54,155 nucleotides of DNA from positions 1 through 54,155 of the forward strand of contig JANQQC010000061.1 of assembly GCA_028285145.1 (NCBI GenBank). The letters are read 5' to 3'. Position 1 is the first letter of the stretch, and each line of letters opens with the position of its first letter. Source of the stretch: Hyphomonadaceae bacterium. Lineage in GTDB: Bacteria; Pseudomonadota; Alphaproteobacteria; Caulobacterales; Hyphomonadaceae. The notes under the pieces were generated by a model, which had not been told where the DNA came from, made no database searches, and was given only the letters and a program-made list of their open reading frames with translations. Positions 25,246-33,197 of this stretch are shown piece by piece. The translations under genes and the position numbers were made by a program.

Positions 25246-28200
25246 CTACTCAGCAGCCGGCCGGACGACCTGGTCCTCGTTGGCGGGGTCGGGCAGGAGG
25301 CCCACGCCGCGGGCCCCTTTGCGCCGGTACACTTTCCCGAACATGCGATCGCGCCAGCGGCCGAGCTTCTCAGGAGCAGCGAGCCAAACCGGGGTCACGA
25401 TCAAGGTCATCAGCGTTGAGAAACCGAGACCGAAGACAACGGCCGTTGCCAGCGGCACCCACCACTCGGCGGTGACGCCCCCGAAGCTGATCGCACCCTC
25501 ACGGAAGGAGACGTTCATTTTCGCAACCATGGGCAGCAGTCCGCAGATCGTTGTGAGCGTGGTGAGCAGGATCGGGCGGATGCGTTGAGCAGCAGCCGCG
25601 ATCGCGGCCTGTTCGCCGGTTCGACCGTCGCGCTGAAGTCGCTGGAAAGTGTCGATTAGAACGATGTTGTTGTTCACAACAATACCCGCAAGCGCAACGA
25701 CCCCCGTACCAATCATCAGGACGGAGATGTAGGGCAGCACGAGCTGAATCCCGATTAGCACGCCAGCCGTGGACAGGATGACCGCCGACAGCGTCAGTCC
25801 GACATGGTAGAAGTTGTTGAACTCCCAAAGGAGAATGATCGCCATAAGGAACAGCGCGGCAAGCGCCGCCCCCTGGAAGAAGGCTCCGGCTTCGGCCGCA
25901 TCGAGATCGGCACCTTCGAAGACGATCTCCACGCGTGGGTCGAGGTCGGCCGTCGCCATCCACTCGCGGATCTCCGCGATCTTGGCAGGTCCCGTGCCTT
26001 GTTCGATCACATTGGCCTTCACCTCGATCACACGCTTGCCGTCGCGCCGGTTGATCTTGTCGATCCGCTGCGCCGGTACGCGGTCGACGAAGAGTGACAG
26101 CGGCACCTGGCCCTGCGGCGTGGCGATCTTCAGGCGGTCGATGGCTTCGATGCTTCTTTCGTCCTCTGGCAGGCGGACGCGGATATCGAGTTCATCAAGG
26201 GCATCATCGGGCCGATAACGTCCGACAAGGATGCCGTTTGTCAGGAGCTGCACGGCCGCTCCAACCTGTGAGACGTCGACGCCATACTTGCCAGCTTCAG
26301 CCCGGTCGACCTGTAGCTGGTATTCGATTCCTGGAAGCGGCAGCGTGTCGCCGTGTTCCCTTGTGCCCTCAAGGCCGGCGACAAAGTCGGAGACCTTGCG
26401 CGCCACGTCGTTCAGGGCCTCTCCATTGTTCGAGAGGAGTGCGACCTGAATGTCTTTGCCAACCGGCGGTCCCTGTTCGAGTTTCTGAACCTCGGTTAGC
26501 GCACCGGGATAGCCCTGCAGAATATCGCGGATTTTCTGCTCGGTTTCGCGACCGTCAAAGCCTTCCTCGCGGTCGCGCAAGTCTACGAGGATCCGGCCGA
26601 CGGTATCTTCTGGAACGTCACCAATGCCATCGAATGATGGTGTGCTGCCGCTGGAACTCCCTGTGCGAACGGTCATGTTCTCGATACCGGCAACCGTCAG
26701 CAGGCGTTCCTCGACGCCACGCACAATGCTGTATTCCTCGTCCGCTGACAGGTTGCCCTGCGCCCGCACGAAAACGTAAATCTGCTCAGGCTCCACATCG
26801 AGGAAGAACTCAGACTTATGCGGCGTCGAGCCGAACCAGGCAAAGATCGTCACGATCAGCGCAAAGGCACCGACGGTTACGGTGACCGGCCGAGCGATCA
26901 GCGCGCTTGTGGTGCGTGCATAGGCTCCGATCCAGCCCTTGGCTTCCAGCGGATCGCCCTCTGCCCCCGAGACGGCTTTCAGATCGTCAGACTCGCCTTG
27001 ATGCGCCCGACCACCGAAAACCGATCCCAGCACCGGCAGGAAGATCAATGCCATCACCAGGGATGCCGACAGAACAAAGATCAGTGTGATTGGCAGGTAC
27101 GACATGAACTTGCCGGGCATCGAGTTCCAGAAGAGGAACGGGATGAATGCCGCCAGCGTCGTCGCATTGGAGGCGACAATCGGCCAGAACATGCGCTTGG
27201 CGGCCATGCCAAACGCCGTTTTCTTGTCGAAGCCCTCAGCCATTTTTCGGTCGGCATACTCGACCACCACGATCGCCCCATCCACAAGGATGCCGACGGC
27301 GATGACCATGCCGAACATGACCATCATGTTGATGGTGTATCCAAAGACACCGAGCAGGAGGAAGGCCATCACGAACGAGGCCGGAATGGCGATACCGACA
27401 AGGCCGGCCGAGCGCAGACCAAGCGCGGCCACAACGATGATCATGACGAGGATCACCGCCGTCGCGATCGAAGACTGGAGCTGACCAAGCTGGTCGCCAA
27501 TCATCTCCGACATATCGGAGGTCAGGGTCGCGTCGACTGTTTCCGGCCAACCCGTCTCGGCGCGGGCGAGGGCTTCTTTCACCTCAGCCACGGTGTCGAG
27601 AATGTTGGCGCCGGTTCGCTTGACGACTTCGATGGAGACCGCCGGCTCGCCGTTGAAACGGGCGTAAACCGCGCGATCCTTGAATGTCCGGCGAATGTCG
27701 GCAACGTCCGACAGCGTGACGACGGCATCGCCCGACTGCTTGACCGGTAGAGTGAAGGCGTCTTCGGCGGTCTTGATCAGGCCGGGCACTTTTACGGGAA
27801 AGCGACCCTCGCCCATATCGATTCGGCCGGCGGGCACCAACCGGTTATTGTTCGAAACAGCCGCGAAGATTTCCTGATAGGACAGGTTGTAGGTTTCGAG
27901 CTTTACGGGATCGACGACGATTTCGAGAACTTCCTCACGCTCGCCTTGGACGTTCGCCTCCAGCACGCCGCCAATGGCTTCCAGATCGTCTTGCAGCTCG
28001 CGGGCAAGCCTATAGAGGCCACGTTCAGGCGCGTCGCCATAGATGTTAATGACGAGTATCGGGAAGAGCGACGCGTTCAGCTCCGTAATGACTGGCGGAC
28101 GGGCGTCGTCCGGGAATTCTCGTTCAGCGAGATCGACCTTTTCCCGCACGTCGAGAACGGCCTGATCCTGATCGAAGGAGACGTCGAACTCCATGAAGAT

Positions 28201-28473
28201 CTGACCGGCCCCTTCAACAGCAATGCCGTTCAGTTCCTCCAGGCCCTCAATCGCGCGTACTTCGGTCTCGACCGGACGCACGAGCAGACGTTCGGCATCT
28301 TCCGGAGACACACCCTCAAGCGGAATTGTCACGCCCACGAATGGGATGGCGATGTCGGGATCTGCTTCCTTGGGGAGCTGTATGTAGGTGATCGTGCCGG
28401 CGATGAAGGCGACGATGAAGATCGCCAACACCATGCGCGCTCGCCCGATGGCACCGTCTATCAAGCCGTGCAT
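25246..28473 (-). CDS. RND-family efflux permease
   Basis: The 1075-residue inner-membrane pump has the RND layout: a first helix at about 10-32, a large periplasmic loop, a helix cluster around 335-540, a second loop and a closing helix cluster. The proton-relay motif in helix 4 reads GILVDGAIVVVEY near residue 400, with DG where AcrB has DD. This form is shared with CzcA-like and some other HAE1/NFE-type pumps. It works with the adaptor encoded 2 bases upstream. No outer-membrane TolC-type gene is present, so one must be recruited. The substrate is unknown. Confidence 0.93.
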   Translation of the reverse strand: MHGLIDGAIGRARMVLAIFIVAFIAGTITYIQLPKEADPDIAIPFVGVTIPLEGVSPEDAERLLVRPVETEVRAIEGLEELNGIAVEGAGQIFMEFDVSFDQDQAVLDVREKVDLAEREFPDDARPPVITELNASLFPILVINIYGDAPERGLYRLARELQDDLEAIGGVLEANVQGEREEVLEIVVDPVKLETYNLSYQEIFAAVSNNNRLVPAGRIDMGEGRFPVKVPGLIKTAEDAFTLPVKQSGDAVVTLSDVADIRRTFKDRAVYARFNGEPAVSIEVVKRTGANILDTVAEVKEALARAETGWPETVDATLTSDMSEMIGDQLGQLQSSIATAVILVMIIVVAALGLRSAGLVGIAIPASFVMAFLLLGVFGYTINMMVMFGMVIAVGILVDGAIVVVEYADRKMAEGFDKKTAFGMAAKRMFWPIVASNATTLAAFIPFLFWNSMPGKFMSYLPITLIFVLSASLVMALIFLPVLGSVFGGRAHQGESDDLKAVSGAEGDPLEAKGWIGAYARTTSALIARPVTVTVGAFALIVTIFAWFGSTPHKSEFFLDVEPEQIYVFVRAQGNLSADEEYSIVRGVEERLLTVAGIENMTVRTGSSSGSTPSFDGIGDVPEDTVGRILVDLRDREEGFDGRETEQKIRDILQGYPGALTEVQKLEQGPPVGKDIQVALLSNNGEALNDVARKVSDFVAGLEGTREHGDTLPLPGIEYQLQVDRAEAGKYGVDVSQVGAAVQLLTNGILVGRYRPDDALDELDIRVRLPEDERSIEAIDRLKIATPQGQVPLSLFVDRVPAQRIDKINRRDGKRVIEVKANVIEQGTGPAKIAEIREWMATADLDPRVEIVFEGADLDAAEAGAFFQGAALAALFLMAIILLWEFNNFYHVGLTLSAVILSTAGVLIGIQLVLPYISVLMIGTGVVALAGIVVNNNIVLIDTFQRLQRDGRTGEQAAIAAAAQRIRPILLTTLTTICGLLPMVAKMNVSFREGAISFGGVTAEWWVPLATAVVFGLGFSTLMTLIVTPVWLAAPEKLGRWRDRMFGKVYRRKGARGVGLLPDPANEDQVVRPAAE

Positions 28474-28475
28474 GT

Positions 28476-29561
28476 CTAGAAGTCCCTTGCAGAGGCGATC
28501 TCAACCTCTGTTCCATCACGCAGGAAGTCTTGGCCGGCGGTCAAGATGGACGTTGAGGCCGGCAGGCCCGTCACCCAGACGCCTTCGCCCTGATCGTCGA
28601 TGACAGTTACATTTGTAAACCGCACCACATTGTTCTCATCAACATGGCGGAGACCCACTCGTCCATCATCCCCAAGCACCAAAAGCGCGGGTGAAACGAG
28701 AACGGCTGGGGCTTCGGCTACCGCCAGCCGAACGGTCGCGCTGATACCTGCCGTTATCGTATAGTCTGGGTTTGGCATTTCAACTTCAACGCGGAAAGTA
28801 CGGGTCGCGTTATCGGCGGTACGCGCAACGTAGCGCACGCGGCCAGATACGATATCGCCGTTTGCGAGACGCACATTAGCGGTCATGTCAGTTTCGAGCT
28901 GACGCGCGTTTTCCTGTGACACGTCTACGGCCACGACAATCGGATCGAGATCGACCAGAACACCACACGCCGCTCCGGGACTTAGAAAATCACCTGACTC
29001 TGCAAGCCGTGTTTCGAAGACGCCATCGAAGGGTGCTTTAATGCGCGTGCGTCCAATTTCCACCTGCGCGGCATTCAGCGCGGCGGTTGCGGCGTCAAGC
29101 GAGGCTTTGGCGGCTGCGGCGCGGTTTGGCGATGTCCAGCCCTTTTCAGCGAGTTCGCGCGCGGCGTCATACTCAACCCGATTGGCTTCCACCGCAGCCC
29201 GGGCTTCATCGACCCGGGCCTGTCGAGCTTCGATGTCCAGCCCACACAGCGTTTGTCCGCGGGTGACGACCGATCCTTCGCTGACGGCCGCGTTGACAAC
29301 CGTTCCTGACGTTTCAGCGCGAACGGTCACAATCCGGTCCGGCTCTGTGCGGCCTTTCAGGTTGAGGAAAATCGAGTGTGGCTCGGCAACAACCTCTCGA
29401 ACAGCCGCAATTGGCTTTGCTGCTTCAGCAGGAGCAGCAGTTTCGCTGGTCGCAGCCAAGCTATCGTCGCTGCGCAGAGCGCTGCGTACGCCAAAATACG
29501 CCAAGAGCGCAAAAAAGATCACCGCAGCGGTGATCACAGGACGGGATACTTTAAGAGCCAT
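28476..29561 (-). CDS. RND periplasmic adaptor (HlyD/AcrA-type membrane fusion protein)
   Basis: The 361-residue adaptor starts with a membrane anchor (residues 8-28). Two lipoyl half-motifs follow (VRAETSGTVVNAAVSEGSVV and IKAPFDGVFETRLAESGDFL) around a helical hairpin rich in Ala/Glu, then a beta-barrel and membrane-proximal domain. It bridges the RND pump to an outer-membrane channel. It is the first gene of the two-gene unit with a 2-base gap to the pump gene. Confidence 0.93.
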   Translation of the reverse strand: MALKVSRPVITAAVIFFALLAYFGVRSALRSDDSLAATSETAAPAEAAKPIAAVREVVAEPHSIFLNLKGRTEPDRIVTVRAETSGTVVNAAVSEGSVVTRGQTLCGLDIEARQARVDEARAAVEANRVEYDAARELAEKGWTSPNRAAAAKASLDAATAALNAAQVEIGRTRIKAPFDGVFETRLAESGDFLSPGAACGVLVDLDPIVVAVDVSQENARQLETDMTANVRLANGDIVSGRVRYVARTADNATRTFRVEVEMPNPDYTITAGISATVRLAVAEAPAVLVSPALLVLGDDGRVGLRHVDENNVVRFTNVTVIDDQGEGVWVTGLPASTSILTAGQDFLRDGTEVEIASARDF

Positions 29562-29979
29562 GGTTGCTTTCTGCCTGAATTCTCTTTTGGCTCAGGAAGC
29601 GCCTGTGGTCACGCCTGATCCGTTAAGCATATTGCCACAGTGTCGTTGCTATCGGGCAAAAACGACGCGGAAATTGCGCCTATCCCGGCAATGATTTGTT
29701 CATTGTCAGGCTCCGTTTCAACGAAATGCCCCCGCTATTCCGTCGCTGCAGTGCAATGAATTTGTTGTAATGCAAACACGCTCGAAAAAGGTTTCTTCGC
29801 CTTAACGAGGGTCTTTCGCTGTCTTTTCAAAGATATCGACGTGCCAAACCTGCCCGAATCCGCGATGCCCGCTTCGATTCCGGGCATCAAACCCGCTCCG
29901 CGTTAGGCCCTTGGAAAGAGTTATCCGGCTTTCTGTCTCGAGGTTAACGAGAAACCGCGAATTTTTAAGGGACGAGGGC
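29562..29979. other. 418-base divergent intergenic region
   Basis: This gap lies between the divergent efflux operon and the coiled-coil membrane gene. Two hairpins stand out near its right end: GATGCCCG (29864-29871) with CGGGCATC (29881-29888), a perfect 8-bp stem with a 9-base loop, and TCTCG/CGAGA flanking the 7 bases AGGTTAA (about 29936-29952), just before the ribosome site of the next gene. The middle (29740-29850) is relatively AT-rich. No small gene with a convincing start was found. Confidence 0.45.
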
Positions 29980-31572
29980 ATGGGAAAACTGTCGCTGCGC
30001 TGGGGCCAGGAAGCTGGCTATCAGTCCAAGATCAAAAGTTTCGATCCGAAGGCTCGGCTCTCAGAGCACGGGATCACGGGCAAACTGCAAACGGGTGATC
30101 TTGGCTTTTCGCGGACGATGACCAAGCGTGAAGCCAAGCGGGATGCGGCCGACGCCATCCCGCCATCTGACGCCACCAGTGAAGATCAATGGAGTGAGCG
30201 CGAGCAGATTATTGCCGAAAGAGCCGAGAATTTGCGCCGCGGCCTTTCAACCTGGTTCAAGGCGACTGCAGGCGATGTGCGCAATTTCATTCAGGACTGC
30301 ACGCCATCGCCCGTTCGAAGCGATCAGGTCCGCGAAGCGATCAAGTCGGATGAGGGGGACCTGCGCCAGCACGAGAAGGATGACTCCTCCCTTGCCCGCG
30401 CCGAGCATTCTGAAGCTCGCGCTGAACTGGAGGAATTCAAGAAGCGCCACAAGGGCAAGATCGGTGAGCGGACGCCTGACATCAAAACCAATGTCGAGCA
30501 GACCGTGGCGGTTCTTCTGGCCATCATGATCCTGGAAGGCGGCTTCAATGCCCTGCTGTTCAAGGATGCGCAAGGCTCTGGACTGCTCGGCGGCGTGCTC
30601 GTCGCTTTCGGAGTCAGCGCGGTCAATGTCTGCTTTGGCGTGGTGGCAGGCTTCTTCGGTCTTCGTTTCGCGATGAACCATTGGAGCACGCCCGTGCGTG
30701 TTCTCGGCGGCGTGATCGCGGGCATTTTCATGGTCGCCGGCCTGCTTCTGAACTTCTTCGTCGCGCATTTTCGCGATGCGGTTGAGGCTGGCCTCCACGC
30801 CAGCACCTCGGCGGGGGCTGCTGCGTCGTTCTCCATGTTCTCGATTGCACCGGGTGACGTCATTGCCGGCATGTTCCCAAACATTTTCGGCCTGTCATCG
30901 CTGGTGGCGCTTGGCTTGCTCTTCATTGGCCTCGCTGTGTTCGCCATGGCTGTTTACGAGGGTTATGAGAAGATCTCGGATCGTTATCCCGGCTATGGCC
31001 GCGTATGGCGCAAGGAGCGCATGGCGTATGAACGCCGTCAGATGATCCGCATTGGTCTGCGCGATGACCTGTCGGAATACTTCACGGAGTGCCGCGCATG
31101 GTTCGATGCTCAGCAGACGCGTCACATCAACGCCAAGCGCGAGATCGAGAAGGCCATGACCATTCTCGAGGCGCGTCGTGAGCAGGCGATTTCGGTTGCC
31201 TCACGGGCGGCGGATCAGGAGCGCGGCCTCAAAATCGCTTACCGCCAGGCTCATCGCCGTATGCGCAACGCCCTGCGGGATACACTTGGCGAGGCGGCGG
31301 CCATTCCAGCCTACTTTGATGAGATCGTTACACCGAAGGCACCGGAGCTCGACTACGGCTCAGAGCGCTCGCAGGCCAATGACGCGATCCTCGCCATCGA
31401 CACCAATATTTCGGAACTGAATGAAAGCCAGAAATGGCTCGAGCAACACATTCAGGAAGCTCAAAAAGGCCTCGCCTCAATCGATGCGGGATTTGAGGGG
31501 GATGCCCGCAGCCTCCAGTCCAAGCTGGAAGAAGCCACGCCCGAAATCACCAAATCGAAAAAAGCCGCTTAA
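29980..31572 (+). CDS. Four-helix membrane protein with long cytoplasmic helical arms, unknown
   Basis: The protein has 530 residues with no recognised family. Residues 1-170 are charged and largely helical (coiled-coil-like at 115-160). Four membrane helices follow at about 174-194, 202-229, 240-263 and 302-327. Residues 328-530 form a second charged helical arm with coiled-coil stretches at 375-435 and 462-520. Basic residues just after helix 4 put both ends in the cytoplasm. The ATG at 29980 is preceded by AGGGACGAG. The next gene, 30 bases on, encodes a membrane-anchored vWA-like protein, so the two probably form one complex. Four helices plus long helical tails recall MotA/ZorA-like layouts only in outline; no motif supports that family. 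Confidence 0.8.
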   Translation: MGKLSLRWGQEAGYQSKIKSFDPKARLSEHGITGKLQTGDLGFSRTMTKREAKRDAADAIPPSDATSEDQWSEREQIIAERAENLRRGLSTWFKATAGDVRNFIQDCTPSPVRSDQVREAIKSDEGDLRQHEKDDSSLARAEHSEARAELEEFKKRHKGKIGERTPDIKTNVEQTVAVLLAIMILEGGFNALLFKDAQGSGLLGGVLVAFGVSAVNVCFGVVAGFFGLRFAMNHWSTPVRVLGGVIAGIFMVAGLLLNFFVAHFRDAVEAGLHASTSAGAAASFSMFSIAPGDVIAGMFPNIFGLSSLVALGLLFIGLAVFAMAVYEGYEKISDRYPGYGRVWRKERMAYERRQMIRIGLRDDLSEYFTECRAWFDAQQTRHINAKREIEKAMTILEARREQAISVASRAADQERGLKIAYRQAHRRMRNALRDTLGEAAAIPAYFDEIVTPKAPELDYGSERSQANDAILAIDTNISELNESQKWLEQHIQEAQKGLASIDAGFEGDARSLQSKLEEATPEITKSKKAA

Positions 31573-31602
31573 GCGCGCAGAGACCGGACAAGGACGACAA
31601 AT

Positions 31603-32376
31603 ATGCCAAGACGTCGCGAACGAGGCCCTGTTTTCTGGCGTTATGCCATTGGCGGGATGCTGACCGCAGTGTTCGCCCTGTTCGCGTTCATTGCTTTCAA
31701 TGTCGCGCCCGCCACGGATATCGAGACCGCCTGTCGGATCGACCGGAAAGACCCGGCGCATACGGTTCTCCTGATCGATCAGTCAGACCCATTCAATCCG
31801 AATGATTTCGGCTGGGTGTCGGAGTTCGTGAATGCCGAGGCGCGTATGCTGCCAAAGTATGGACGGTTGACGGTGCTGACGCCGAATTCGGCTTCGCCTT
31901 ACAGCCCGCGCACGGTTTTCGTCGGCTGTTCGCCGGGCAGCGCCGAGGATGCCAACCCGATCCTGCAGAACCCGCAAATGGTGGAAGCGACATGGCGTGC
32001 ACAATTCTTCGACCCGTTGAAGGATAGCATTGAAGAAGCTCTGCTGGAGACCGAGCAGTCATCCTCGCCTCTGTCAGAAGCGATCTATGCAGTTGCCGAC
32101 CGTGCGGACTTTCAGCGTGTCGTGGACAATCGCCGCTTTGTGATCGTTTCCGATCTTATGCAGCATTCCGATGGCTTTTCGTTCTATCGGACGGGTGCAG
32201 ACGTTGAGGCATATGCCAACAGTGACCTTGGCAACGAGATTCCAGCGCTTGAAGGCGTCGATGTCGTTGCCCGGATCGTGCCCCGCAAGGAATACGACCT
32301 GCCGATGGACTCAGTGAAGACGTTCTGGGCCGGCTATTTTCAGGGAGCCGGCGCACAGTACGCGTCAGTTAACTAG
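31603..32376 (+). CDS. Membrane-anchored von Willebrand-A-like protein
   Basis: The 257-residue protein has a basic N-terminus (MPRRRERG) and one membrane helix at about 14-33, with the rest presumably periplasmic. The domain shows vWA-like features: TVLLIDQSD at 54-62 resembles the DxSxS metal site (D59, S61), SSPLSEAIYAVAD supplies the middle element, and FVIVSDLMQHS at 179-189 gives the second acid (D184). The match is partial, since the third MIDAS position is Asp-Pro instead of Ser. AAGGA precedes the ATG. It follows the four-helix protein gene by 30 bases and overlaps the convergent lipoprotein gene by 8 bases. Confidence 0.75.
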   Translation: MPRRRERGPVFWRYAIGGMLTAVFALFAFIAFNVAPATDIETACRIDRKDPAHTVLLIDQSDPFNPNDFGWVSEFVNAEARMLPKYGRLTVLTPNSASPYSPRTVFVGCSPGSAEDANPILQNPQMVEATWRAQFFDPLKDSIEEALLETEQSSSPLSEAIYAVADRADFQRVVDNRRFVIVSDLMQHSDGFSFYRTGADVEAYANSDLGNEIPALEGVDVVARIVPRKEYDLPMDSVKTFWAGYFQGAGAQYASVN

Positions 32377-32935
32377 CGTCGGGATTGTCGCCGCGATAGC
32401 TGGCCTGCTCGGCTGTCTCGGGCTGGGCTGAGGCGCAGCAACGAACCTGCATTTCCAGAATGCGGTCGTGGAAGCGGCACTGCTCGTCATTGATTTCTCG
32501 CATGATGGACGGGCCGCCGGCGCGGTAGGTGTATCGTGTCTGCGCACAGCTCATGACTTTGAAGCCGGGTGCGCACGTTCCGATCTTGCTTTGCTGGACC
32601 GTGCGGGTCTCGCAATAGAGGTCGTCCGCGAGCGCAGCATCGGCGCGTGCCATGGCATCGTCGGCTGTGGCTTGTGCGCGCTGGGCCGCATTCAGGGCTT
32701 CATTAGCGGACTCGGTTGCGCTGTCAGCAACAGCGCGGGCTTCTGAAAGGCGAAGATCGGTGTCTGCAAGCGCGGTTTGTTGGCCGTTGATTTCGACATT
32801 CAGTTGGCAAACGGCCTGATTGGCATTGTCCGGATTGGCACAGTGCTCGGCCACCGTCGTATTGCTGCCCAATGTCTGGCAAGCCGCCAAAGTGGTTGTC
32901 AGGCAAATGCCTGCAAAGATCGTCCGAACGCCCAT
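32369..32935 (-). CDS. Alanine-rich coiled-coil lipoprotein
   Basis: The signal peptide ends in the lipobox LAAC with acylation at C19. The mature protein has a long Ala-rich heptad region at about 45-105 (SEARAVADSATESANEALNAAQRAQATADDAMARADAAL), like the alanine-zipper of Lpp/OprI. A Cys-rich C-terminal domain follows (about seven cysteines from CETRT onward, including CRFHD and VRCCAS). It is probably a trimeric envelope lipoprotein with disulfide-stabilised head. The family is unknown. It is convergent with the vWA-like gene and divergent from the alkylsulfatase gene. Confidence 0.75.
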   Translation of the reverse strand: MGVRTIFAGICLTTTLAACQTLGSNTTVAEHCANPDNANQAVCQLNVEINGQQTALADTDLRLSEARAVADSATESANEALNAAQRAQATADDAMARADAALADDLYCETRTVQQSKIGTCAPGFKVMSCAQTRYTYRAGGPSIMREINDEQCRFHDRILEMQVRCCASAQPETAEQASYRGDNPDAS

Positions 32936-33197
32936 AATTCACCCCTTATGGCTCTGTTTGTACGGCCAGCTAGTGTTGCGGGGTGCTTATGGTCAACGAG
33001 ACTCCCGCCCCGCACGAATCCGGAGCGGCATGATCGCGTGGGCGATTTCTGGCTATATGGCAGTGTTCCCGCATCGACATTCCGCGGTGCGGTTATGAAG
33101 AAGACAATGAGCGGATTCCGGTCTGACCGTGGGGCATACTGGTCGCGTCGCTTGGTTTCGGCCAATGTCAGAGCGTATCTATTTGGGAGAGGATAGA

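Noticed and set aside
26818-27750. 310-codon frame opposite the RND pump
   Set aside because: His/Asp/Arg-rich low-complexity translation typical of the complement of membrane-helix codons.
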